64,000 nt of DNA from Trichobilharzia szidati. Its lineage: Eukaryota > Platyhelminthes > Trematoda > Strigeidida > Schistosomatidae. The stretch's first letter is position 1; each line of letters opens with the position of its first letter. The stretch is taken from assembly GCA_944472155.2 (NCBI GenBank), contig OX235279.1:136000920-136064919 (forward strand), given 5' to 3'. A program made the translations under genes and the position numbers. Of this stretch, positions 10,567 to 23,352 are shown piece by piece. The notes beneath the pieces were generated by a model. That model had not been told where the DNA came from and made no database searches. It saw only the letters and a list, made by a program, of their open reading frames with translations.

Positions 10567-10593
10567 TGATAATAATAATAAGAGAGTAGTAAC

Positions 10594-10715
10594 AAAAGTG
10601 ATGAGTTGTCACAAATGATTGTTAAAGAAGAGTTGCGTAATAACATGAATAGTTTAATGAAAGAGTTGTGCTCAGGGTGTACATGGAAACAGAATATACG
10701 GAATTGCACAAGGGT
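10594..10715. other. spacer of the inverted duplication
   Basis: About 120 bp that, together with 6995-7007, formed the original loop between the two inverted arms before the RTE insertion. No gene is seen. Confidence 0.6.
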
Positions 10716-10865
10716 TATATCAACATCCAACTCACCTGAACTTACTAATTGTATTTTCGTTTGATAAATTTAATGTACACACACATACAAAACAACCATA
10801 TATATTTGCGATTGTACAGCTATGAAAATGAATTCGCCTGAAAGAGACTCTTCACTGAACCACTT
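10716..10865 (-). repeat. right arm of 150-bp inverted duplication
   Basis: This arm pairs with 6843-6994. It overlaps the end of the candidate terminal exon 10770-11172, so the left arm is an inverted copy of the gene's last coding bases and 3' flank. Confidence 0.9.
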
Positions 10866-11172
10866 GATTTCACTTGAACAGTGTTTCAAATCTATGAAAT
10901 GTATTCGACAAGTGTTTAGTTGTCCTATCACTAACTCATATGAACTTTTTAGGCTTTGAAGTTGAAAACTCCCTAGAGGAATGAATCCCAGTAAATAGTG
11001 GTTTGTATATTGTTTGGCCGAATTTATTAGTAAGGATAAGTCTTTCATATCTGTTTCTAATGTCCATTTTGACACATTGATAAAAACGCAATAAATGGCT
11101 GAATTACCAAAGTAGAAAGAAGTAAAGGTTGGTTTTACTAAAAACCAATCCAGTTTGATACGAAAAGAAAAA
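10770..11172 (-). CDS. candidate terminal exon with stop codon
   Basis: This is the last 134 codons if the weak acceptor ...TTTGAGAG at 11173 is used; the phase then fits (CG+T, Arg). It encodes FSFRIKLDWFLVKPTFTSFY, then a leucine/isoleucine-rich folded-looking stretch, and ends with a TAA at 10770-10772. It is unusually long for an AT-rich non-coding frame. Its last about 95 bases lie in the inverted duplication. The acceptor lacks a good pyrimidine tract, so this assignment is tentative. Confidence 0.4.
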
Positions 11173-14100
11173 CTCTCAAACGAAGACATAATAACAGGTG
11201 ATTTTAACGTTCAACTACGATGGATGAGTGTGTCGCAGAAGATGAACCGATAATGTTAATTGGCATCTATTCCAGACCTAACTTAAAAAATACAAATTGA
11301 AAAAATGGTGTTTCACATCGTGACCTTAGTAGTAGGGGTTATAAGCATTTACAACCAAAAACCTACAACATTTCGGATTCTCCGATTTTGATGGTGATAT
11401 TTTATCCATATACAAAACAAAAAGACGACTGTGTAATCTACTAGCCATTTTATCGGTATTTTTAGCCCGATACCGATTTAAGTTGCACACAAGACTGGTC
11501 ATTTAAATTGTATCGGCACGCGAAATATCCGATATACCAACAAAAGTGAAAAAAGGAAAGACATGAATCATTATAACAATAATACTAAGGGAATAGGAGA
11601 AGAATATGCATTCAATGCATTCCAAAGACAGCACTCCACTATTATCTGATGTTAAGCAGATAGCACAGGAAGTTGTTTCTCGTTCATGGACGACAGACCG
11701 TAACTCTGGCCCCTAAATATGGAGACATCAGATTGTTTAACTAGTAGTCTCCAGTTTCTAACTTCAGTTATTTCGTGAACTATATCCAAAACATCTATAC
11801 ATCTCCAAATTCATTTGCTTATTAGATATATCAAACAGTGAAAAAGAATTATTTACTGGATGACTTTTCAGACACAATTTATTGTTCATTGAAGTATGCG
11901 CTGAAGATGTCGCCTGGTAGGGCGATGAAAGCTTCGCAAATTAACCATCCAGCTCAGAGAACACAACCATATCAAAATTGTTCATAATCATATCATCACT
12001 CATAACCATACAGCTTCGAAACTTTCGTTTTATAGTTTTCCTTATTCTATCCTATAAAAAAACTATAGAATGAAGGGTTTTGAAGTTGTGCAGTTGTAAT
12101 TGGTATAATTATGAACAATAAAGTGTGTTCGAAACGTCATCCAGTAAATAATACTGTTTCACTGTGTAATATATGTAATAAACAAACTAATATTGAATTA
12201 AATACTACCGCAGTGCCAAAGTTTTACACACATATCAAACTACACTTTTCCATAGTTAACAGATGGCTCGCTGGAAAATTCATGATTTGCTATCACATCT
12301 AACGATACTAAATATTATCTACTTAAAACATACCGTAGGAGCAAGTTATTTGTGGATGGTCCCAACCAAAAATTATTCAAACCATACCTAACTATCAAAA
12401 ACTGTAAAAGTGATTCAAAGGACTTACATTGCTGGCATATTTCTTATCCAAGTAACTTTCGATTTCATTAAGACGATTAATTATTTCCTTGTGTACACTG
12501 AAGTTAAGGAAAATAAAACCTTTAACTTTTCACAAAACTGCTGCTATTAAGTTAAAGATAATTTCTGAAACATTTAGACAATTAATCACATTCTAAATTA
12601 AGTTAGGGATGAGAAATTAATGATTTAATAATTAAAGACGATACAAGAAAGTCATTTAAATAAAAAATATCCAATCTAATTAGTTTTGATGCACCCTTAG
12701 ATAGATCGTACTTACTTTTTAAAAAAATGCTGTTAACCACTAGAAACCACCTTTTCAACAAGACCAAGTAATCCTCCAACTTTAAGGGTATCGAAACAAG
12801 TTTATGCAGTAGTCTAGATACTTCTAATTCCAATGTTCTCATAAATTCAATGACAGGATGTTTGTTTAAACTAAGTTATCCAGAAGGGATTTTTAATGTG
12901 CCAGGCTTACAGCCACACTTTTCGTGTGACGGCTGATGATGCCGTCTACATACCCAGGCTGAATTAGGTGGGGAAGGATTGAAACCCGTGACCCATTAGG
13001 TGAAAGTCAGGTCACGGGTTTGTTCACAAAACGCTTTGTCTATTGAGCCAACCATGCATGTGGTCCGGGGTTCGATCGCCGGCCGACGCACTCCTTTACC
13101 TCGCTAAGTCAGTAGTAAGACCGGTAAAGAGGGAAAGTTGAGCATGATGTTAGCAACCTTACCCCGTAAAAATACACACCACTGCTACCGAAGCTTCAAA
13201 GCTCTAGCTTGAAGCCCTACCTTACACTGGGAACGTAAAGGAAAAAATAAATAATAATAATTGATATTCAGGAAATTAAGACTAAAATAATTGAAATAGT
13301 ATCTAATTCAAAGTGAGACAATATTCACTAAATTACCTGTGAACAATCAATGACACTTACACTTCTGGTAACTGTTCGCTAGGGAGTTGTAACAGCGCTT
13401 CGGTTGTGTATACGTATCCAAGCCTGAAATCCTGATAAGTAATATCACATTTTGAAAGATTCCCGGTAAAATCTTCGCGATTTGGCAATAGAATTAGTCC
13501 AGGATATCCACCAAAATGCCAAACTAACAAAATAGGTCTAAAAGGGTATGTAAATTTGCTTTTCCAGTTACGTTTAAATATTTATTCATTTCTAGCTGTT
13601 AATATATGTATGAAACATAATGTAATAAAGCCTTTTAAAATTACTAAGGTATTTTGTCGTTATATTTTAAGAGAAATGAAGTCCCAAAAATGACCGTTTC
13701 CAAGGCGTTCGCTTAAATATTTATTTTCTATTGCACAGGACAAACTGCCATCCCTTTTTAAAATTAATAATGTAAATCAGAGCAAAATTTAACAGTCATT
13801 CATAAGAACTCAAACTCTCAATCTAAGTCACTCAAGACAGACCTGAAGAAAGATGTATGCTTATGACTGAACGGATATACAAACCAAACAATTAAGAAGT
13901 CAACAGGACCCCAACTTGATAAGAACAACCTTTTTTATTCGCGGAAGAAGTAGTTAAACGAGCATCTGAGATTGGAAGTAACACCCATCCCGAGGAAGCC
14001 TAGAATAGTATCCAGTCAGCTGTAGAAACCTGTTGAGAACCTGAAGCCAGGGGCTAGCAAATGCCAGTGGATTTCCGCCGACTTGTCTGAACCGTTAGAC

Positions 14101-17100
14101 TCAGGAAAACTGACTTCGGCAGGCTCCAAACGCGATAAGGAGCTGAAACTGTTCGGATTTAAGCTGAGTAAAAGCCTTCGCAACGACAAATTCAAAGATA
14201 TGGAAAAGACATCGGTGCCAGGTAATACCAGACAACTATTTACTTATTAGGGAAACGGGATTCAAAAAGCCAACCGAAAGCAAAACAATCTTGGAGAACA
14301 GTATTTTCATTACTTTCCAAGATGGGTAACAAGAATGCTGGAGGGAACACTGTGTGTAGCACTTCGACTGGCCTACAGCCAAGCTGAAGTTGTTCAGCAT
14401 CCAACACCTACCTGAGTTGGATGTAGACATGAGTCTTCCAACTTTAAATCGAGTTCCAAAAATTGTCTCTAACTAAAAACAAGGCAAGGCAGAGGGACCT
14501 GATGGTGTTACTCCAGATGTGTTTAAGGACGGTGGTGATGGTCTGTTGTTTGTTAACTAGTGCCTGGGAATCTGAGATAGTCACACTGAACTGGTACAAG
14601 TCATTCGTTATCCAATTTTGTAAAAAGGAATTCTAGGGGCGCCAGACTGATGAATATAGCATCTAAAATTCCAGGTTCTATAATCTTGCAGAGACTAAGC
14701 GCCGCTTGGGAGAAACAAACAGGTGAAAACCGAATAGGCTCTAGACCCGGAAGATGGGGTTTTGATAATACCTTTACCTTTCGACAGATTCTCCAACACA
14801 AGCGTACTTATCTGCATTTTTATTTCATATGACCTTAGATGTCACTCTAAACAACTTTGGCGACTTAGGAATTGCTTTTTTGCCAGGGTACAGTTTGGTC
14901 GACTTACAGTTTGGGGATGATATAGTTTTTCTAGGTGAAGACGCTGAAAAAATGCAGACTCTTCTAAACACAGAAGAAATCTTTGAGTGTTCGGTATCTG
15001 GTCCCCCCCCCCCTGGCAGATGTAAAAAGGTGCTGCAGACCTGGTCTGCACCAGACTCCTAGTTTAAATAAAAAAGTGAAGTAGTTGGGAATGTTGACTA
15101 CTTTATTTATTTGGGAAGTTGAATAACTGCTAACAGACTGATTTCAGACGAAATCGCAGCACAGATACAAAAGGCTCGTTTGGCGTTTACCAACCCATGT
15201 CATCTTTGGTGTAGATGTGATATCCAGTTATCGATCAAAGGACGTGTGCAGTGCACAGCACTTCACTGTGCCCTCCTTTATGTCTGTAACGCATGACCGC
15301 TGAAATTGGAAGATATGAAGAGACTAGCTGTCTTTGACCACAGATATTCGTGTTCTGTTCCTCGTGTTGCACAGTAAAATAGTTAGTAATATTCAGCTAA
15401 TGCGTAGAGTGTTAGGGAAGGAATTAAAGTTGACTGGTGAGGTTACTAAGCTAAATAGAGTGAGATGGCTGAGAAAAATGCTACACATGCTCAGAGATTC
15501 TCCTTCTCATCAAGTGGTGCTAGCTGACAACGGATTAGATTGGAAGAGTTCGGGTGGTCAAATCAAAACCTGATATTATTTCATGAAGCCTTAGACTGTT
15601 TACTTAGAGCCACGTAAGGTGTAGACTGTCTGACTAGAATCCTGGAGACGATAAGAACAAATGGCTGGAAACTTCTGGTGACATGGCTCAGAATCTTTCT
15701 CAATGGCGCAGATCCCTTCACCCTTTTTCCATTTCCGGATCTCACAAATTCGCATTACCTTCCATTTGTTTATTCTAGCTCCAGTACATTAGCTTTCATT
15801 GTAGATCCCCTGTATGTATTTCCCTCTACATTTGTGTATTTATGAAGTGTGGCAACTTGAACTGCAGTTTTGTGCAAAGTTCTACACTAAAAATTAGTCA
15901 ATTACTTTGAGTAGTATGTTAATACCTATAACCAAAATCCAATACATATACTGATGGAAATCATTAAACTGAATATACCAGTACCTTTTCTTTTATTTTA
16001 TGATACCTGAATTATTTTTCTAACCTTCTTCGAGCCATGTCTTATATTTTGTTTATCCAACACTATTGAAGACTATTTTTACATTTCCTATGAAAGCACT
16101 TATTCAATGCGTTTTAGTTTAACCTCAGTTTATTTCCAACCATCCCTAACCAGATTTTCTTTGCCCAAGATTATGAAAGTTTTCAAGTACGAACTATTTC
16201 TGTATTTTTTTTTGGTTGCACACTAGTCAGTAACTAGTGTAATGCGTCTAGTCCTATCTTCGGTGCAGACTGAATTCTATCAGTCATGTTTGCAATGTGG
16301 CCACGATGCTAGGTGGCTCGCCATTACGGTGCACTGTGAATTGTTGGTATTAGATGGTTGGAGGCAATCGGCAGGAAGCCTTGGACCTAGCTTTCGTGCT
16401 AGTTGGCACTCATCAGCAAGGCGTATCTGCAACCTTGAAGGAACTGATGTCCCTTCTGAGATTCGAACCCGCGTCACCCAAAGTCATATCATAAATTCAT
16501 TTCAGAAAACACACCTTAACTTGTTTAGAAGCCAAAACCGATGACAGCCAAGGACTAAAACGCATTTTCTGTCAAAAAGTGTTGCGGATACATCCTGAGA
16601 AGAGTCTTCAAATCCTGAAATAACTAACAGATTTCGTTTTGATAATACCTGAAAAGGAAAAAAATTTTGAAAATGCAATCATGCTGCCTTAAAAATTAGT
16701 AAGTAGTGTGCTTATGAGAAGGGAAATATGCAAAAGAATCAAATTACTTTACAATATAGCTTTGAGTAGTTTAGGCTTGAAATTATAAAACTCGTGCATC
16801 ATATGAATATAGATTTTTCGCACCAACCAAAAGTTTAGCGGTTGCGTGTCATTTTTGCTAGATGTCTAAGATGTCCTTGAGAAGAACTTATTTTAGAACA
16901 GAATGAAAATATAACATTTTCAATTTTAATTTCAAAAAAGGTAGATTGTTAACAACTTGTAATAAATTATTTATAACCAAATTTAATGAAGTGTGAATTC
17001 TTAAATTAAATTTTTCACTTCTCATTTTCTCCGAGAATTACAGACAATAATGATGGATAATATAAGTCTGGAATACTGAGTTAGAGTAAACCTAACTGTT

Positions 17101-20100
17101 CCCCTGTCCTCATAGACGACAGAAAGAGCAAATACATAAAACAGTGTATGTAAAAGTAAATATGGAAATTCAATTTGCACACTATAAGGAAAAGAAAGCT
17201 CAAGAAAATGATTAATTATTCAGATTTGTAAATGTAAAAGAATCTCCACTTTCATGCTTGACATTTCTTTTACATTGGGATTCTTCCTGCTACTGTTATA
17301 ATCAACTAGAACTGCCTTTTTATTTTAGTTGAAAGACTTGTACCTGGGCTGAATCCCTTACAATACCACATGCCGAAAATCAAGTGCTGTAGGCCGAAAT
17401 TTTATTGCAAATACAGTGACTACTATCAATATGATAAATAGTATACTTCATTGAAAGGCATTTTTATGACTATCCTAAACTATCTTATCTATATGCAAGG
17501 GATGCTACCTTTAAAATTCCATATAATGTCTTCCTGAGAATAAGCAAAAACAGTTACATGCTGCATACTAAAGAAGTAATAAGCCACAAACAACCGCAAG
17601 ATATTGCACATAGGTGAATGAGCAAAGTTGGTTATGAAAGAGTTTCACAAACTCCAGTATAAACTATGAAATAGGCATATAATCAGCGGTACATAAAAAT
17701 TTAACACATGATATTGATGAAATCCTAAATTACTCACTCTAAAACGACTGGGACAGTTGAGTACAGTATGTGGATCACCTGTAAAAAGTATAAGACAAAA
17801 TACGGAGATAGTAGTTCAAAGCACATAAAACTGAGAAGATATACTGATTAAAACATGCGCACATAAGTTCACACAAAGTAAATAACGGCATTTTAGTTAA
17901 TGTCATTGCGAGGTAGGTATAAATGGCAGACTGTAAAATAACTTCATATCTGTATCTGCCAATGAACCAGTCTGTGAAGAAATTGATACACTGATTAACA
18001 AGTCGTAAAGGCAGAGTGTTTTGAAAAACAGACTAGCTGACTCAACAACAACATTCTACAGTTGTAATCACAAAGCTGTACAGTTGGTTAACATGGAGAC
18101 GGAGGTCCGGAAGAAATTACGAGTACTCTAGTATCACCCAGTCTAGACAATTGATTCCAGTTTTTTTAAAGATGGTAACAAGACTCTAGTAAGTTCCCTG
18201 ACTAGACTATTTGGGAAGATATGGGAGAATGGATGTCCCGTTAATGTAAAATGATGCTACGCTTTAAAAAGAGGCTATATGACACTTGTGATAATTACCG
18301 GGGTATTAGTCTGTTACCCGGCATATCAAAATTACTGGCTGCTTTTAGGCACCAAAAACTCTAGAACGCATGGAAAATTAATTTATAAAGAGTATATTGA
18401 ATTTCGTTCCGATCGTGAATGCGCTGACCACGTGTCCACCCGTCACAAGTATTGCACGCCAAGAACCCTAAAGTTTCTTGGTATTGTTTTTGTCTTTTAT
18501 TCGTCAAACTGGAATATTATTTGGGATTCTCTGTTACAAAGATATCCATGAAATGTTTGTCAACATCGCGAAACCTCTTAACAAAAGCAACTCAAGCAGA
18601 CTAAGGGCATACAACCAACTACTCTCAACCAGCAGTGAGGTTAGGCAGGGTCACTTAATATTACCTTCCCTCTTTGACATATCAACGAAATTCTGGAGAT
18701 ATCTAAAGGATGTGTTTGGTAGTGTAGATCTGCTAATGATGGACGACTATTGGACCTTCAGCACGCATACAAAATCGTCTTACCATCCGATAACATACAG
18801 ACCATTTAAATCGGTATCCATAGGTGTTGTTTGATTTGTACCGTACAAGGACGGAATACTGTTTCATTATTGCCAAGAGTTTGTGCCAACACTCCTCCTC
18901 ACAAATGAGCAGTAAGAAAGAGTACAGAGTACACAGTAATCGAAACTATAGGTATGATAAACCTAATACTAGATGTGTAAATGATACTTCTCAAAAATAT
19001 TTAAAGGTAAACTTCAACAGAAAAGGAGACAGGCATTCAACACCTTAAGTTTATTGTTCTTATACTATGCATTTATGCTTATCCAGTAATCCTTAGATAT
19101 GTAAAAGCACCAGTGTAAAACATTCAGAGAAATAGGCAACAGAACATTTTAAACAACTCACATGATGATAAACACGGACATGTTATTAGCTGAGGCTCCA
19201 CGAAGTTTGTGTGAAAATCAGGAAAATTATTACCGACCAGAGCTTCCGACTTTATCCGTTCGACCCAGAAAAAAGAATGCATCACAGGTAAATTATCAAA
19301 TTCACGAGAATGATATGTCGACCTAAAGAAATAATGGAGAACGATAATTCATGTGACAAATAAACAACTAAGAAAGAAGCTAACGGTATCCCAATTGAAA
19401 TGTAGTATGTTCAGTCTACTAGTGCAGGATAGAAATAACACCCATTTAAGTGTGGTGATGTAACTCACAACTACCAATGGGATAACACCCAGTATTAAAC
19501 TAATATAAGATTATGTTAGTAATCAAATGCTTTGGATTTGTCAAAACCGCAAATGTTCGAGTATTTTGTTACACTCTTTGCATATTCAAATTAACACTAC
19601 TAACTTGCGGTGAACAACTTTGTAATTATTTTTTGCTTGTTAAATGAAAACTTATAAAGCGCATTTATATTAGAAAAAAACTGTATATAACCGCTACTGT
19701 ACATATGTAGTAGGTGAAACGGCTGAAAATAGTCCCCTCCTTCGATACATTTTATTTACTGATCATCCCATTCTTACTCTCCGGTATTATACCATCACTT
19801 AACGTACTGATAATTAAATGATGAATATAACACTTGATATACATTATCTTTCGTTTTATACAAACTATTTCTAAACTAACTAACTAACAAACATGCGCTA
19901 CCATATCGAAATAAATTAATTACACTTTTCATACCTGCATTCAACTCATCATACTCGACATACAAATATCATAAGTCGTTCATCAAGTTCTATGCAATGA
20001 AACTGACTTAATTTTAAAATCACAATCTTATTCTAAATAAAAATGTATCTATTTCATATTTAACCATCGTAATGATAACAACTATAAGAACAGAATTTAC

Positions 20101-23100
20101 AGAGAATGCATGTTCATGTAATAAATTATCAGGCACACCTAATATCTGGGGATTTACGGTACTACGAAGCCAGAGTAAGTGGGGTGATATTCAAACGCGA
20201 AACTCAAAGACTGGAACTTAAGACAACACACCAGCAAGCCGCATCTCGACGATGAAGAGCCAAACTGCTATTTGCAATGTTGTCAGTGAAGAAAAAGATT
20301 AATTTGTCAAATAACGGAAACAGTTTCCAGTTTAATTTATATTTTGAAATGGTCTTCAGGAAAGTCAGACTAATGATGACTTACCATGGACCAAATACAG
20401 CGACACAGTCTCCACACTTTAAACTATCACCCAGAAACGGGTTTCTGGTTGTGGATGAAAATACCGCCTCCATACCTGAAGGGATGCCAGAGGTAGGTAA
20501 GAGCAGAACACCAAAGCAGTTTGATTCATCCTTTTGCTCCTCATTCTGATTTTCTATCTTAGCTTCTAAGTTGGAAATAATTTCACGCACTCCGAATGCA
20601 ACCAATCCCGATAAACCATTTGGACTACGAAATACTTTAAGAATCTGGAATGCTTTTGAGACATGATTAAAAGAGACTGTAAAAAAAAAGAAACATACAC
20701 TACTATATATTTATTTGTCATATTTTGACGTCGCTTGTTGCTCACCAGCACTTAAAATTTACTAGAGAAGCCTTCAAGATTAGTTTATTAGTCACCAGAA
20801 ATACTCCCCTTGGCTACCCCGCCAGCTAAATTTTAAGCTCAGCCAACAATAAAATTATTAAAAATTTTAAACCATACATATTGTATCTTTTACACATAGG
20901 TATGAATAAATTGTGAGTGACAGTTAGATGAGATTATTTAACGACAAAAAACTAACCGTAAACTTACATGACGAATAACTCAGCATCTAAAGGATGTGAA
21001 TAAACGACTCCACTTTTGAAATGTGCGAATTTCTAGAAGGCACATTCATCGAGATAATATTCTTTTTAAATGGCTTCTGTCTTTTTTACTACTTGCGACA
21101 ATTCATTTAAAAATATAAATAACATTGCGCAAAACGAAAACTAACCAGGACTATTATAGGCAGTGAATTTACTCGTTCTGAGGCTTTTTAGTAGAATGCA
21201 CGATTTGCACTATAATCTCACGAATTGAATCCGCACGATTACATAGTAAGTATTTTTTTCGAGAATAAAGAAAAACTTCACTGACACCAGGGAAAATGCT
21301 TTGAAATAATGAAGATTTATAGCTCATGTAGACGTTTTGGATACTGTCGTGTGATTAGGACTAAACAGATTAATTGTGATGCTCTTATCATCTTAACAGA
21401 TGACATCTCTAGGGCTTTTACCTCAAAATGAAGTGTGCTTCTTGAATTGCTTATGAATGATAACCACCTTTCTTGTTAACACTTTTTGCGACTGGTTAAC
21501 ACAGGAGATTTGCATTTCATTATATTCACCTGTATTACTGCATGATATAATCTGGTGGATCACATCTTGCTCATCTGATTTTTCTTTGGTTGCAAGAATG
21601 GAGAAAAATTAAATTTCGGAGTTGTTTGTCAATCGTTCCAGACTTTGAAGTCCTCATATCAATTAACCAGTAAGTTTTATAACTTATCTTTACAACTTCC
21701 TTAATCGATTTCAATTCCAATAATACTACCACTACCGATACTACTAATACCTCAACTACAAAATCTTTTATGGGAAAATTACCTTGAGTCCTCTGTGTAG
21801 ACCGTTGATGCAACCAAACACAGCGTTCTGAAGACTTCCTTTTGAGTAAGTGATGTAGCTTGCGCAGCATGCTGTTCCTACAATAATTTAAAAATTGAAG
21901 TATAAAATATTTTCACTTAATTTTAAGACATTAGTGACTAATAAGCCATAAAACAGTGCCTAGTGCACTAGGCGGTACTGGGAAAGGTTGAGCAACCCTA
22001 CCGCCAATGAAACTTCAAAATGCGGAAAAAATAAAGTGGAATCAAGAAGACTCCTCAGTTTGAGGACATATAACGTCCTCGGTGGGTGAAAACTTTCATA
22101 AAGCCAGTCGGCTGATGCATGTCCTTTCGATGGAAGCAAAAGTAAGAATAAGGAGATGGGAATTCCATACCACGTTTGAGGTTGACAGTGCTGCTAAGAT
22201 TGCAGACGAAAAAAGATATAAGACAAAAGTGCTGCAGTCTGTGGAAGCAGTTAGAATGAAAGATGACTCTCCGGATTGAAAACTTAAGAGCCAGTAATTT
22301 ACTCAAGTCACCCAGACGACATTCACAAGCACATTTGAGGGTGTGGTTATCATGTTAACACCAACAGTGTCGTAAGCTCTTATAAAGTGAGGACTAATCT
22401 CCTCCAGCAAAATGACAGCAAAATTTGGCTCGAAAGGTAGGAAAGTTACAAATCTACGACGGTATTACCCCACGAACAACGCAGGTCAAGAGAAGGAACA
22501 CTTCTACAACTGCAAGCAGTAATGGATAAGGCCCCAAATGGCAACAATAAAATCCTAATGGGTGATATGAATGCAAGCCAACTGAGAGAAGACAACTCAG
22601 GAGGAGAACTCATCATGGGTCAAGAGACGCTCGGCGAAACGAATGAAAACGAAGATGATGAAAATACCCAACCAACAACAATCACCATGAATGGGAAAAA
22701 TCTAAAGGAAGTCATCTCGTTCACTAACCACTTCGGCAGCATCGTTTCAACTACGGGTTGCACTAATAAGGATGTCAAAGCCAGCTAAAACAGGCGTCTT
22801 TACTCTAATGTCGGTGTAGAGATCCACATCACTTAGCATAAGCAGCCTCCGAATTTTTAATATTAATGTGAAACCAGTACCTCTATATGGTCCAGAGACT
22901 AGCCGTTCGTATCACAGTAAGCATTTCCAACAGACCACAGACGTTCATCAACACCTGCTCTAGTTGCCTCGATACTAATCAGATGCCTAGAAAGGATAAA
23001 CACCATGGGACTCTGTCAGCGAAGCAGCCAAGAACCTATTCTATTACTCATAGAATATGATTAAGGAAATGGAGGTAGACTAAAAATACACTAGGGATAT

Positions 23101-23307
23101 ATTCAAGTGACACCACACACTACGCCCTTGAGAGGGACATGAATGGGGAAGACGAGTTGGGAGTCCAAAGGTGATATGTAGGTCATGTGAAGAAGAAATG
23201 AAAACATGTGGGCAAACACGGAGCCAGCTAGAAGAGATGGCTGAAAGTTGAGTGAAATAGAGATGTGTCGCTGAAGCCTTATGCTCCAATCGAAAAGCAA
23301 AGGATGA

Positions 23308-23352
<45 letters not shown>

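Larger units (their letters stand above)
7008..10577 (+). mobile_element. full-length RTE-like LINE with target-site duplication
   Basis: A 3.57-kb non-LTR element flanked by the 16-bp direct repeat ataagagagtagtaac (6992-7007 and 10578-10593). It has a 5' UTR (7008 to about 7200), endonuclease (about 7260-8010), linker, RT (about 8844-9900), C-terminal block and a TAA/ATA-type 3' tail. The coding sequence is broken by a CR1 3'-end insertion (8481-8835) and at least two frameshifts (near 9224 and 9757), so it is dead. Its two ends are echoed in the SINEs at 1410 and 13040. Confidence 0.9.

Noticed and set aside
11190..11245. LINE endonuclease fragment (ITGDFNVQLRW)
   Set aside because: The similarity is one short motif next to the candidate terminal exon; it is not enough to call an element.
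19162..19290. A plus-strand start exon (MMINTDMLLAEAPRSL...) ending CAG|GTAAAT
   Set aside because: It overlaps the minus-strand exon 19162-19322, whose phases fit both neighbours; the plus reading has no partner exons that I can find.
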